64,000 bases of DNA, from assembly GCA_010909165.1 (NCBI GenBank), contig MU008187.1, forward strand, positions 500,247 to 564,246, in the 5' to 3' direction. The stretch comes from Anthoceros angustus. Its lineage: Eukaryota; Streptophyta; Anthocerotopsida; Anthocerotales; Anthocerotaceae. Below are positions 1 to 12,400 of this stretch, one piece after another; the first letter of the stretch is position 1; every line of letters begins with the position of its first letter. Below the pieces are notes generated by a model that did no database searches, was not told the DNA's origin, and was given only the letters and a program-made list of their open reading frames with translations. Position numbers and translations under genes: made by a program.

Positions 1-575
1 CCAGAGCTCAGACACTATGCTCCCAACGTTCCTGTCATTCTGGTGGGGACCAAATTAGGTACAAATTCCTCGATCCAAGGGTTGCTGGTTTCTGTGGCTC
101 CTGACTATTGTTGCACGTGTCTCTGAACAAGCTGCTAACTGGCTGTGCTTGCAGATCTGCGCGATGACAAGCAGTTCTTTGCTGACCACCCGGGTGCAGC
201 TCCCATCAGTACATCTCAGGTGAGCTTCTACTAGAAGTTGGTATGACGAGAAGTGCTAGATCTGTGCGAAGAAGGCGCTGTGTGACACTCGCGAATATAT
301 GCAGGGTGAGGAGCTTAGGAAGCAAATTGGCGCTGCTGCGTACATCGAGTGCAGCTCAAAGACTCAACAGGTAACTCCCCTGCGGCTATTTTGACATTTT
401 TTCTATTACAGACGCAACAGAAAAATGAGTGATGTTTGCGAGGACTTGAATCCATCCATGTATTTGTGTTGTCCAGAATGTGAAAGCTGTATTTGATGCG
501 GCCATCAAAGTTGTCCTCCAGCCACCGAAGCAGAAAAAGAAGAAGAAAAAGCAAAAGGGCTGCACGATACTGTAG
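1..575 (+). CDS. ROP/RAC small GTPase, 3' part (gene starts before the window)
   Basis: C-terminal part of a plant Rho-type GTPase (ROP/RAC), a membrane-attached molecular switch for polarity and cytoskeleton signalling. Exons read 1-58, 155-219, 305-370 and 477-575, all joined at GT-AG introns. The first exon encodes [19 protein letters not shown], containing the TKLD guanine-binding motif whose Asp codon is split by the intron. The next carries the Rho-insert region ([10 protein letters not shown]), and the third has IECSSKTQQ, which contains the SSK base-recognition motif. The tail is a lysine-rich stretch followed by CTIL and a TAG stop. CTIL is a CaaL box, expected to be geranylgeranylated as in type I ROPs. 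The N-terminal P-loop and switch regions lie outside the window. Family assignment is secure; the exact ROP member cannot be named. Confidence 0.93.
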
Positions 576-1729
576 TTCCTGGTAGTGATGCATCAGCTGG
601 CCTGGGGACAGAGCGAGACAACACTGTGCCAACTATATTTCGGCAGCAGTTGCTGACAGGATAGTAATCCTTTGTGGTGTAAGTTAGAGTAGTTCGGTTT
701 TCCTTTTCACGCAAGCCCATTTTGTCGCAGATCAACGGGTAGGAGCCGGGCAGCTTAGGCACATGGTGGTGTAGACATGATGAATTGTAGGCGTTTCAAC
801 GCCAGAATTTTTCTGAACACGTGTGGTAAGCGACTTGTTTCTGGCCTTGTCTGGTAGCACTGCAGGTTGCACATGGCATGCAGACTTTGAAGTAGAAGTA
901 GGTGTTATAATTTTCGGCCAACCGAATTCTCGAGAAGAGGTGTGAAATTGAGCAGTGTCTTTGGTGCTTGGACAGCGTGGTGGAAGTCCAAATTCCTCCT
1001 GACAAGTGAGCTCCAGCCTCCAACGAATCTGTGTCAGCCAGTGATCCAGGGTGATGTAAATTCTCTACAAGTGACGCTGGCCTGCCCTCCGCGCCACCAT
1101 GTGGCAGGTGCATTGGGCTCACAGTACCAAGCCCAGCCCCCGAGTCGTTAAAGTACGCACTAGCAGTGGGACCAAGGGGGTCAATGTCGCGGCGACTGGC
1201 TGCCACTTGCGTGGCTGTCAACCCATGCTGCAAGTGTTGCTAGCGGCGAACAAATATTGGTCCCCCGAGAAAGGACGCAAATACGCGAAAAACTCCGCAA
1301 TTTTAACCCAAAAACAGAGAGCAGGAGCAGGAGCAGGCCACACCGGTCTCCTCCCCAACATGCAACGGTGGTCTGTCAAAACCCGACGCCAACCCCAACC
1401 CCGTACTGGGACATCGCAAACCAAGCCCGCCGAGCACCGCCCACTTTCAACGCCGCACGCCACCTCTCTGTATGTACCGTCGGTACTTTCCACTACATAC
1501 GTATGTACTAAGGTAGTCAGACGTTCAGTATGTCTTCGCTGTCACAAAGAAAAAACGCAAGTCTTTGCCTCGGAGGCACGCAACCCCACTGACTTCAGGC
1601 GCTGTGAACATGCAGTACTTCTAAAAACCGAGCGATCGGGGGACCTGGGTGTGTACTGTGAGATGCAGTGCAGCGAAATGCGAGCGTGAGACGGAGCCAG
1701 GGTCATGTCTCATATATGTAACCAACTAG
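576..1729. other. Intergenic stretch between ROP and RPT1 copy 1, no gene recognised
   Basis: About 1.15 kb between the ROP stop and the RPT1 stop, so the two genes are convergent and this holds both 3' UTRs. An open frame of 196 codons exists on the plus strand (1099-1689), but its translation has no family resemblance and a composition typical of chance reading. I see no RNA gene or mobile element here. Confidence 0.5.
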
Positions 1730-3827
1730 CTAATTATACACCATGTACTTTGGTGTGGCACTGAATTTCTGATATCCCTTGATGACTTTGTTCACTGCCT
1801 CCAGGAAGTCCTTCTCTGTTGCAGTTTTCCTCCGAGCTCGGATTGCGTACATTCCAGCTTCGGTGCACACACTCCGGATATCCGCACCTGCACAACGGCG
1901 TGCACTGAGTGAGATGAGGAAGTAAAACTGCAACTGCCAAGCATCCAGAGCCTCGATTTCAAGACCACAGTACCTGTGGAATTGGGGCAGAGCCGGGCAA
2001 GCAGTTCGAATCGGATGTCCCGCTCGCAGTTCATCGTCCGTGTGTGGATCTTGAATATCTGTGTTCTGCTCTCAAGATCTGGTAATCCAAACTCTACCTT
2101 CCTGTCCAGCCGTCCAGGCCGCAGCAACGCTGGGTCCAGTGTATCTGGTCTGAGACGAGAACAAACCTCAGATGACTGATAACGGCAGTTCACCCACAAT
2201 GACCAGGATGGTGCAAATACTGGGCGGGCTGACAACAGAGCCACTGTGCATCTTACCGATTAGTTGCCATCAGAACCTTGATGTTGCCTCGTGCATCAAA
2301 TCCATCAAGCTGGTTCACGATTTCAAGCATAGTGCGTTGTACTTCATTGTCCCCACCCAACCCGTCATCAAACCGGGCTCCTCCAATGGCATCTACTTCG
2401 TCGAAGAAAACAATGCAAGCTTTCTTCGACCTTGCCATCTGTGTTCACCACAAGGACATCAGATGCTTCACCCTTTCAAAGAGAAAGCCTGGCGGCTTTC
2501 AAGCAAGCTCTCACCACAAATGTATGACTCGTTATCATTGGGTAAGGACTCAACAGCAGAGACACAAGCACAGATGGCGATTGGTTGAACCTGAAACAAT
2601 TCTCTGACCATTCGAGCACCTTCTCCGACATACTTCTGTACAAGCTCACTACCAATAACACGGATGAAGCAAGCATCGGTACGATTTGCAACTGCTCGTG
2701 CCAGCAGCGTCTTCCCAGTGCCTGGAGGCCCGTAGCACAGGACGCCCTTGGGTGGGTCAATCCCCAGCTTGACAAACTTCTCAGGGTGCAACATGGGTAA
2801 CTCAACTACCTGCCAGTGGCATAGAGATAAAGATGTCAACAAGGTCCACACTTCAACCAGAGCTGTAAGCGATTAGCAAATGACAAGACCTCACCTCCCT
2901 CATTTTGTTTATCTGTTCTGTGCAACCACCAATGTCATTGTATGTTACGTCTGGCTTTTCCTCCACAGTCATCATAGTGACGCTGGGATCTATTTTCGGG
3001 GGCAAAGGAATTTGTATTTGGTACTTATTCCTGTCAACACTGCACACATATAAACAGAGTCCATTAATCATATCCTGCCACAGAGTAGAGGCTGATTTCT
3101 GAAAGCAACTAGAATCCAGTTGATGGCACACGGCTTGGTGCACGTACCCCACACGCATACCCTCCTCTATGTCAGTTGGAGAAACCCGATCTCCCAGTCC
3201 AACCACGAACTGCAAGCCCCATCGATATCATGACTATGCTGGAAAACTTCAAGGCTGAACACAAGAATTCTGTGCACAACCACAACTTTAAGAGTCCCTA
3301 CTCACTGCTCACTTTAGCAATTTGCTTGACGTTGATGACATACTTAGAGTCATCAGCTCCTGGGTTGATGATCTTCGTGCACCTAGCAACCTGTAGAGGC
3401 TGTTCTTCCTGCATCATTTGCTTATCGGAAACCAGATCCCACTGGCTCGGAGCAGCCAAGCCTGTATCGGACTCCTTAATCCCTGAGAGAGGGAACATTA
3501 CCAACTTCAGAACGAACTAAAGCAATTCAGCTTGTCAGTCCACGCACTATCAAATTGCAGCTGCAGAAGAGGTCCCCACCACACAAATCATTGACCCTCT
3601 TGGCTTTCTCTTTGATGTCCTTCTCCGTCTTCTTAATCAGATATGCATACGGGCCCAGGGTCTGCGACCCAAATTGAAACAGCTTGTGAGCGGTCCCGAC
3701 ATCGGGCAACACGACATCAATGAGTAGAAGCACGCAGACAGTTACATACGTGGGTTTTCAGCAGGGCAATATCATCCTCGTCCAAAGGCCGCGGATTCTT
3801 CTCGTCTCCAATGTCGGCGTCCGCCAT
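1730..3827 (-). CDS. RPT1: 26S proteasome regulatory AAA-ATPase subunit RPT1 (copy 1)
   Basis: Complete intron-containing gene for RPT1 (regulatory subunit 7), one of six AAA-ATPases in the base ring that unfolds substrates and feeds them into the 20S core. The protein starts [19 protein letters not shown] and ends ATPKYMVYN, as in other plant RPT1 proteins. Visible motifs in order are the N-terminal coiled-coil ([18 protein letters not shown]), the OB-fold part, Walker A GPPGTGKT, Walker B IVFFDEVD, and the second region of homology around [21 protein letters not shown]. About nine exons are separated by short GT-AG introns. The first runs 3827-3750 and the last holds the stop at 1730-1732. 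All exons I traced are open. A second, almost identical RPT1 lies at 36064-38195 on the opposite strand. The two differ mainly in the first ten residues, and this copy has the more typical N-terminus. Confidence 0.95.
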
Positions 3828-4092
3828 TTCCCCAACAGCCTTCAATCGATGAGTGCTCTTGGTTGGTCACGTGGTACCGCCGAGCAGGCAACTGTTCGAG
3901 AGACCTTACCGAAACCCTTATTTTAGGTTTAACCCCAGACTGCCTAAGCCTAGTTCTATTCTTATTTTAATTTACTAGGTAGCCAATTATTTATTTATTT
4001 TACTATTTTATTGGTTATCCCGGCTGGCAAGCAGTAGGCAGAACAGTAGCATCGCTCCAACCTTCGCGGCCGTTATACCGTGGTTTCTTGGG
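3828..4092. other. AT-rich upstream region of RPT1 copy 1
   Basis: Short stretch upstream of the RPT1 start, including a run of TTATTTATTTATTTTAC-type sequence at about 3960-4010. It probably contains the promoter of RPT1 copy 1, but I cannot point to a specific element. Confidence 0.35.
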
Positions 4093-5988
4093 GCTTGTCG
4101 CTTTAGGATATGTTGTTACACGGTTTGAAACTCAATAATGAGTTTAGACCTTCCAAAGCTAGACAAGAAAATAAAAGGATGTAACCGGGTATGCATATGC
4201 GACATTCTCATATGAGACGCACCGCTCACAACATTTTGATCCCCGCTTCTTATACCATGGGCTGAAGAAAGATGCATCAGCTACCATCACCACTCTGCAT
4301 GAGTTTACTAAATTTGGTACCTAATTGTAAGTGAAGCACGATATTCGGAATTGTGAAGAGGGCCATTGCAGCCCCGAGTTGAGGTTCTAGTTTGTGGAGA
4401 CGGAGCTGGGTATTCAGCACTTCAAGCGGAGTTCCTTAAGGAGGATTGGAGTATTTATGATGCGAGTTCCTTTCAAGCAGGCGATTCTTTTGGTGTGAGT
4501 CGTAAGGATTTTCAAGCTGTAGTGACCGAGATATCAGTCGCGAATAGTTTTTGCTCATTTCGGACTCCTAGAGCATATTGTAATGGTAGATATATGGCGC
4601 TGCTTCTCACATGCATCCAACACACATGGTTCACATTCACCATGACACATACATCCTCTCTCTAGACATGTCATATGCATCCACATGTCATCCTTCATCT
4701 TCACATGCATACATGACACACATGCATACATGGCATACATGTCATGTGTAGGCCATCCATGGGCCATGTACATGACATCATCAAGCACTTCAGCATCAGG
4801 GCTTATGCCCGGGATGCTCCAGTAAGTATCCAGTTCATTTTAGCATTCAGGGCTTATGCCCAGGATGCTCTAGTCAGTATCCAGTCATAGAGTCTCGGTG
4901 CTCTGTTCTCCATACAGCAACAGCATGACACTTACTCTTCCTGCGAGCTTGGTCAGCCTGTGCATGCAGAAGTTCCTCCTTCAAAACGATATCCTTCCTC
5001 GTAGCTACCCGTGCCCACTTTCGCTCCTCATTTCTGGTCCGAATTAGACCCTTGCTCAGCTTGTCGCTTTAGGATATGTTGTTACACGGTTTGAAACTCA
5101 ATAATGAGTTTAGACCTTCCAAAGCTAGACAAGAAAATAAAAGGATGTAACCGGTATGCATATGCGACATTCTCATATGAGACGCACCGCTCACAACATT
5201 TTGATCCCCGCTTCTTATACCATGGGCTGAAGAAAGATGCATCAGCTACCATCACCACTGCATGAGTTTACTAAATTTGGTACCTAATTGTAAGTGAAGC
5301 ACGATATTCGAATTGTGAAGAGGGCCATTGCAGCCCCGAGTTGAGGTTCTAGTTTGTGGAGACTGAGTCGGGTATTCAGACTTGCCGGAGTTCCTTAAGG
5401 AGGATTGGAGTATTTATGATGCGAGTTCCTTCAAGCAAAGCGATTCTTTTGGTGTGTGAGTCGTAAGGATTTTCAAGTCAGAGTGACCGAGATATCAGTC
5501 GCGAATAGTTTTTGCTCATTTCTGACTCCTAGAGCATATTGTAATGGTAGATATATGGCGCTTCACATGCATCCAACACACATGGTTCACATTCACCATG
5601 ACACATACATCCTCTCTCTAGACATGTCATATGCATCCACATGTCATCCTTCATCTTCACATGCACATGACACACATGCATACATGGCATACATGTCATG
5701 TAGGCCATCCATGGGCCATGTACATGACATCATCACACTCAAAGATCGTGGCTTATGCCCGGATGCTCCAGAAGTATCCAGTTCATTTTAGCATCTGTGG
5801 CTTATGCCCAGATGCTCTAGTCGATCCTCATAGAGTCTCTGCTCTCCATACAAAGATGACACTTACTCTTCCCGCGAGCTTGGTCACTGTGCGTAAGTTC
5901 CTCCTTCAAAACGATATCCTTCCTCGTAGCTACCCGTGCCCACTCGCCTCCTCATTTCGGGTCCGAATTAGACCCTTGCTCGCTTGTC
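4093..5988. repeat. Two-copy direct tandem repeat of about 0.95 kb
   Basis: Copy 1 (4093-5058) and copy 2 (5059 to about 5988) both begin GCTTGTCGCTTTAGGATATG and run in parallel to GGTCCGAATTAGACCCTTGCTC. The copies are nearly identical except for many small indels, most of them losses in copy 2, often at or next to CTG, CAG, GCA or AGC. The end of the unit overlaps the last codons of the adjacent gypsy polyprotein on the minus strand, so the unit is probably derived from the 3' part of that element. Internally there is a minor repeat around GGCTTATGCCC (about 4800 and 4850) and a run of ACATG/CATGT-rich sequence (about 4610-4770). Confidence 0.85.
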
Positions 5989-7640
5989 ACCTCCACTGCA
6001 CCTCTTCTCACAATTCCTTGCCTTCGCAGAGCACTGGCTTCTCGCAACAACTCTGCCTGCCCCTTAGCATATGCAGCATCCCATTCTGCAATTTTGGCCT
6101 GAAGCCTCTTATGTCTCTCTTCACATGCACACTTAGCCACCACCTTCGCCATCCCTTCCTTCAAGTTGTGTGAATTTAAGACAACATCAGGACCACCTTC
6201 TGCAAGAGCCACGTTCACACTTAGCACATTACAGTGCTCACATAGCCATTCTCCTCCGGAACACCGTCCTCTGGTTTGAGAAAGGCAGATGGTAACCACT
6301 ACACTGTCACATAGCAACATGAATTCTTCGCTTGTGTGCCCACACTCCTCTGTGGCAACCGGTGGCGCCTGTGCCCGAGGCATGCCTGTAGTATCCAGAC
6401 GTGCAAATGGCATGGAGCCAAATGCTTCATGTGCTCCTTGCACCTTCTGCCATCCCTTCCTTCAAGTTCAACCACACCCTGCTCACCAACTTGCACAACT
6501 CTCAAGATAAGCCTCCCTATGCTGACATCCAACGTGCTTGCAGGCCTGTGCTACAAGTACACATAATCTCTAGGAGCAAACTTGCGAGCTTTGGGCTTCC
6601 ACGAGCCCCCCCGCGTGTGAGCATACCTCAGCTGGTCCCGATGCTGGGCCACAGCCAAATTGTCCATAGCCATAGGAAGAATTCTTTGAAACACCGCCTG
6701 CTTGAACTCGTGCTAAGCACACATTTGCATCTTTGCTCCAACAATGTGGATGGGGTAAGTGTCCTTCACTACATTCGGCAACATCAAGGCCCAAATAACA
6801 AAAATATGGATCGAAACTCCCAAGAGCTACTTGCACACTGACCCTGTACCCCAACACGATGTAAGGGAGCAATTCATCCCAACACTTGGGCTCCACAAGA
6901 ATGCAAGATTCCTTAGTGCATCCTTGAAGGTCTCGTGACTAGTTTTCCGCTGTGCCATCGGCTGGTGATCCTCGATGTCCTCCGTGATCGATGGGACTCG
7001 CCCGAAGGTCGAATTAACCTCAAACTCGTTACTCGTTAGAGCACCTCCGCAGCCCCAAATCGGCTGAGCACACACTGCAGAAAAGCTCTGCTGGTGTAAT
7101 GCGAAGTTCTCTGTGGCAAGAACGCTACTTCAACTCACTTAGAGAAATGCTCAATCATGACCATGCAATGTCGGTTACCTTGCTTCGTGAGAGGAAGCTC
7201 TGGCATAAGGTCAACCGACCATCTAAAAAATAGTCCCCTGATTGGCTTTGACTGCATCACATGCAGCACACTTAGCCACCACCTTCTCGACATCTACATA
7301 CATCCCTGACCAGAAATACGTATTTTTCAGCATGTGGTGTGTCCTCTTCACACCAAAGTGGCCAAGGGTTTCGTGCACCTTGGTCACTATGCCAACTCTT
7401 TCCTCAGGACCTGGAACTTTCCTCATGAGTTCTCCTTCTGATAGCAGCAGCTCACCATTTTCCCATGAGTATCTGGCCATGCGCCTTCTGAGTTTAGCCA
7501 AGCATGCTTCAGTCATTCCTGGCACTATGCCTTCCTTCAGCAACTGTAGGGCTTGAGGATGTCTCCAAACATCCCTGACGGACTCTTTCAGCACATGTCC
7601 TTCTTCATGCTCATCTGTCCTGGCCATGAGTGCCATGAAG
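5952..7640 (-). mobile_element. Ty3/gypsy LTR-retrotransposon relic: integrase and C-terminal tail
   Basis: Read on the minus strand from 7636 down. The first part encodes the integrase zinc-binding domain, with HETLGHFGVKRTHHMLKN followed by CAAC, an H2C2 arrangement. Next comes a broken integrase catalytic core: WSVDLMPELPLTKQGNRH at about 7220-7160 with the first catalytic Asp, then EHFSK and VEVAFLPQRTSHYTSRAF. It continues with DELLPYIVLGYRVSVQ at about 6870, and the typical gypsy integrase tail VVELEGRDGRRCKEHMKHLA at about 6480-6420. Several frameshifts and stops interrupt the core, and the second catalytic Asp is not preserved. Beyond the tail are a PHD-finger-like segment and a charged helical region ending SNSDPK. 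No reverse transcriptase, protease or gag belonging to this element was recognised nearby. Confidence 0.85.
6230..6345 (-). pseudogene. PHD-finger-like segment after the gypsy integrase
   Basis: On the minus strand one frame gives CGHTSEEFMLLCDS and later GEWLCEHC, the two ends of a PHD zinc finger. Between them a second frame gives CSGYHLP and a third gives KPEDGVPE. These are the middle elements of a PHD finger (CxxGYHLxC, then a proline-containing loop before GEWLCxxC). The segment therefore looks like one PHD finger (Cys4-His-Cys3) interrupted by small indels. PHD fingers bind histone H3 tails. Here it follows the integrase, where chromoviruses carry a chromodomain. The reading is my inference from motif pieces in three frames. 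Confidence 0.6.
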
Positions 7641-9030
7641 CTGTTGGGTGCACCACCTATGTGCCCCTCATCCTGTCGAGCTCCTGTGACCTGCCCACCT
7701 CACACGTGCATAGAAGAAGGCGTAAAAGTCCTGCCCTATCGGCTATTGCTGAAGGTGAAGCGTCAGAAGGGGAAGCGCCACCGTCACTCAAGCGCAAGAG
7801 GGGACGACCACGCAAGTATCCCATATCATGGAAGCTCAGCAGGAGCTCGGGGCGAACCGGTCTCAACTCAGGGAGCGGACAGTCAGAGCTGACAGCAGCA
7901 GGAGAACACTAAGGTCGCCTCCTCACAACAGGGCAGCGGAGCACACCACCTACCTCCCAAGACAGCTGGAGCGTGCCTCTGAGCCTGCTCAGATACACCA
8001 TGTTTGTCGACCTTCGGCTGGTGCTGTGAATTCTAGGGTTGCACCCAAGACTGGCAGCTTTCATCCTCCACAGCAGCCATGGAGGAAGTCTCGAACGAGC
8101 GACGAGGAGGTGCTGGAAGCTGTGCCCTCCAGAGTGTGCTATGAGTGCCTCCAATTCAAGCCCGTTTCTCAGAGCAGGCTGGGACCCCAGTTTGTAGATG
8201 ATGAAGACGTGGGTAAGTGGAGCCTCTTCTATTCACGCCAGTATGATCGAGAACGAGGCATTCCACCTGCAAGTTATGATGAGCTTCACATCTTCTTACT
8301 GTATGTCGAGGAGCATCATGAAAGCTGCAGGGTGGAGTATTATCCCAGTGAACACCGGGATTTATTTGAGCTCTAGCGCCGGGGTCACAAGTGCTTGCCC
8401 TGGGTCTGGACAAGCTATACAGAGGGTGCATGGAGAAAGCTGCAGCATCACTTTCAGATGCATCAATGGTTTGACGGGATGAGATTGCCAGCAGAATTCA
8501 TTGACTGGGGAGACACATACCCTCGTCGCTTGGTTTTTCTCAAGGAATGGTTTCGAGTGTTCTATCATTTGCAGACAGGCCATCATGTGGTAGGATGGCC
8601 TCGTCAGTTTTACATTCTGACCAACAAACTGAGGACCCCTCATGTTGATCAGCGTGCTTGGACTCGAGAGGAGAAGGATGCATTCAACTGTCTCAAGAGG
8701 CTCGCCAGCCCACATATCTACACTTCCTGTAATTTACCATTTTTCAATTACCCAACTCAGGAAGCTTACAATAGAGACATGGATGCCGGACAGGATGGCA
8801 TACATCCTGTTTTTAGTCAGCTCGATGCACACAAGCGCTTTGCGGAAGAACAGGTTGACCATCTCTCTGGATTCAAGCTGCCTAGCGAGATTGAGATCAA
8901 ACAGGAGCTAGGAGAAGACCCATCAGATGATGAGGACCTTGAAGATGACTCCATTCCTCCTCCGCAGGCAGAGCCACCCTCAGTGTTGGACAAGTTGCGT
9001 TTTCGATGGTGGGGGCGTCGCTAAGCAGCT
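7641..9030 (+). pseudogene. Unidentified ORF (about 400 codons) with one in-frame TAG and an upstream AT-hook
   Basis: The longest continuous frame is 7828-8376, stopped by TAG at 8374-8376. It continues in the same frame from 8377 to a stop at 9022-9024. The second half (RRGHKCLPWVWTSYTEGAW onward) has a biased, protein-like composition rich in Trp and aromatic residues and ends with an acidic stretch (GEDPSDDEDLEDD) and FRWWGRR. Upstream in another frame (about 7785-7825) the sequence encodes KRKRGRPRKYP, an AT-hook DNA-binding motif. I do not recognise the family. The position beside a gypsy relic and the high quality of the frame suggest an accessory or structural gene of a mobile element. 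Whether the TAG is a mutation, an assembly error or a readthrough codon cannot be told here. Confidence 0.5.
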
Positions 9031-9450
9031 GTGTGTTTTTCTAGGCCAGATGGTCTAGACAATTTTGTGGGAAACCTGGTGGCTAGGCCTCCAAGTTTCC
9101 TGGTAAGGCCCGGCCTGTCTCACTTAGGCGCATCAGAACGATCCGACTTGGAAACCGCTGGGACGTGCCTGGAAGTGTTTTTTTGTTTTTTTGGGACGTG
9201 CACCGGAAGTGTTTTTTTGTTTTTTTGCGGTGGTGTGTGAAAATAAGTCGGGTTGGTAGTAGGCAGAGGTATTTATAGAAGAAATGCCCTTGGCCTATGG
9301 ATTCTTTTCTTTCCTTTCTTGTTTTGATTTTTAAGTTAGAAAATAAATGGTCCGGGAATTTGGTGTTCCTTGGCCCATGGACTCGGAATGTTCCTAAAAA
9401 GTCTATATATGTGAGATAGGGGGGGGTTGGAATAATTAGAGTGTGATAGG
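9031..9450. other. T-rich non-coding stretch with a duplicated motif and TATA-like sequence
   Basis: Contains two copies of GGAAGTGTTTTTTTGTTTTT (about 9173 and 9203) and a TATA-like element, GTCTATATATGTGAG, near 9400. This could be part of a long terminal repeat or promoter of a mobile element, but I found no matching second LTR, so this is only a description. Confidence 0.3.
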
Positions 9451-12400
9451 TCTATAAGTTTGGGGTCGACCGACGGGCGGTAGCTGAATGAGTGTGGGGT
9501 TGTGGATTGGGATGCGGGGAAGCGGTCGTAGAGGTCGAACAGGAGTAGGGGAACCTGGGAAACTTGACCCTAGGAATGATGTAATCCTGCTCAAACAACG
9601 GAGCGCAACGGCGGCCGGACGGAGCGAGCGAGCGACGACGGTCAAGCGCGACGAAGTCGAGGAGCCGTGGTCCGGGGCACCGCGATCGCAGGAGGCGCGA
9701 GGCGCAACGACGGCGGGAAGGAGCTCAACCCCATCGACATCGCGAGGCGCGACGCAGAGGAGGAAGGCGCGATGCATGCGCCCTTGCCGAGGAGGTAGGA
9801 ACCCCGAGACCGACCCCCGTGAAATTCGCAGCGAGGTGGCGTTGGTTTGTGGCGCGAGACCAGAAGACTGTGAGAGGGATGGCGCCAAGGTCACCACCGA
9901 AATTGTGCTTGCCCAATGGCCGAACATGGATCATTGGAAAGTTCGAGCTGGTGAAGGAGTCAAGCCGGGTTTCATGGAAGAGCGGTGGAATTACATGAAC
10001 TGGACCGGTGCAGGAGTGTGCGCACACCAAGGACAAAACAAAGGGGATTTAGAGCGAAGCCGCAGGATTGGGACCGGAGTCGGGTTAGAAGGGTGTATGG
10101 GCGCAGAAGGAGGAGGCGGGCGGTTTGGTGATGGAGCCGCCCAGAAAAGAAGCACGGCAAGAGCACCGCCCGTTAAAGCGGGCGACGCGAACCCAACGGC
10201 CGGTTGACGAGGGATTTGGCAACGCAGCTTGATGGGTCCGCCAGTGGTTCCTATGTTTCGCAGACAAGAAGTGTGATTATTTGTCCGACCACTTGCCGCC
10301 GCTCCTTCATGAAGTGGTCAAGGGGCGAAGATCGATTGAGGCGAATTCTCTTGACAAGTTGTGTGAAGAGAGGTTGAACTTGATTTCCTCCGCCTCGCCC
10401 TCTCTAATCTCACCATTTCGTCCATCTTTATGTTTACGCTAACTGCCCCGCCAGAGGTGGAGATTGTAGCCTCCACATGTGGAAGCCGCTAGGGAGGTGA
10501 AGTGGAAGGCGGAGGAGCCCAAGGAGGAAAAATCGATAGCCGGGAGGAGGAAAAATCGATAGCCGGGAGGAGGAGAAGGAAATTCCCACCGGCAAGAGGA
10601 AGACCGGGGTGAAAGGCGGCATCAACAAAAAGGTGAAGGCGGATGCTGGCCACTGTGTCGAAAACCAAGGCCATGAAAATGAAAGCCAAACCAGCTGGAG
10701 GTGGCGTAAGAGGAGGCGCGATCCGAGGACAATTTTGCTGACCTGGATGCAGATGATGAATCAACTCCGGAGGGTTTAGGGCTGACCTCAGAAGCGGACC
10801 CCTCCTCAGCATGGGAAGAGATTTTCAAGGGGACTCCACTGGCAACAGAGGTGGATGCAACCGAATTGGTGAGGGTGCGCACCTTGCTGGGGAGGAAAGT
10901 TCTCGACAGAGGGATGGCGTCTGGCGCGGGGCCGCCACAACAAGTGGACTTGCAGGAGCTGACCACGTCGATGATCCGGGCCCAAGCAGATTTGTTGGAT
11001 CAAGCGGCTTTAGCTCTCACGGCTCGATGTGCGGGCGGCGGAGGAAGTGGTGAAGGCCAGTTTGACGAAGAGGAGGCCAAGCGCAAGCAATTGGAGGAAG
11101 ACAAGCGGAACCTAGAGGAAATAAGGGCCAAGATTCAAGAAGATTTGTGTGGCCTGTGAGAAGTTGCAAGCCATGACGAGCCAGGAAGCACTCATGGCTC
11201 AAATTAAGGATGCCCACGAGACGAACCAGAGATGCAGGGGAGTTGTTGCAGCCCAGAGCGTGAGGCGGCCTCGGTGGAAAAGGCCCATAAGCTAGCGAGC
11301 GATAAACGGAGCGGATGAGGCACGTACGGGCCGTAAAAGACAAAGGGAAGGGGAAGCGGGGTAGCAGGACCACGACTGGAGTAGCGGAAGGAACTACCGA
11401 GCGGAAGGAAGCAGCAACCGAGGTAGCCGAAACCTCACCTACCAAGGTTGCTGAACGAACGACGGTCGTGGAGTCCACTACCGCGGTAGTCGAAACCGCT
11501 ACCGACATTGGCGCAACCAACCCGGAAGCGTGGGGGCGACAGGTGCGACGTGGCGCCGCGAGGACATAGGCTGCAACTGTGTAGCCTACGGAGGAGGGGT
11601 AAGCACCTCACCGCATAGGGGTCCTATTATATTACGGCACATGGATGAGGAAACTTATGTTCCCGGTCTATATGTGAATGGAGAACGCGGCTTAACCTCA
11701 CCGCCCATGTGCGTGTGGAAATAGGAGGGACTGTGGCCTACCATCGCAAGTGAGGACCCAGTGCATACTTCTACCATCGCCTGGGGGTTGGCTCCCTATT
11801 ATGCGGAGGCGACTTTGGAGGAGTTGAGCGAGGAGGAGGTCCAGCTTGGGTGGACGAGGAACCGAATAATCCTCAAAGAATAGGCCAAAGATGGAAGATG
11901 CGGAAGCCCTGTAAGGTGGTACACCTCAAATTCGACGCCCAGCAGGATGTGAGGTGGAAGTAGTGTGGGAGAACCCGTCCACCAGCAAGGTGAGAGCTCG
12001 TGGCGGCAATGGAGGATGTGGGCGGCAGCCAAGTCGAGGTAGGGCGCAGACAGCGAGGTGAGGTGGTAGCAACCTAAAGATAATTTGGTTAGGTGTGATC
12101 GACCTAGGATCGCCCGAATTGTGGGCGCCCTTCGTGATAGCCATCTTAGGACCTAAAAATCCGGGCATGGTGCCCCACCGATGTATAAGAGGGGCGACTA
12201 GGTCCCTCACGCAGATAACTCGGTTGAGATCCCCACGCCTGTGGCTGGTTGGAGACGTCCGATTGACAGAGGTGGTGCGCGACGCCCTAGGGGTGGTCGA
12301 GAGCTTGCTCCGCAACCGGGGAGGAGGGGTGATAGAGCAATCTTGCTGACAAAGGAGGAGGAAACCAAGGGATTGGCGGGTCCGGAGCTTGCTCGTAACG

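Noticed and set aside
1099-1689. 196-codon plus-strand frame as a gene
   Set aside because: No domain, biased composition, and it lies in the convergent 3' region between ROP and RPT1.
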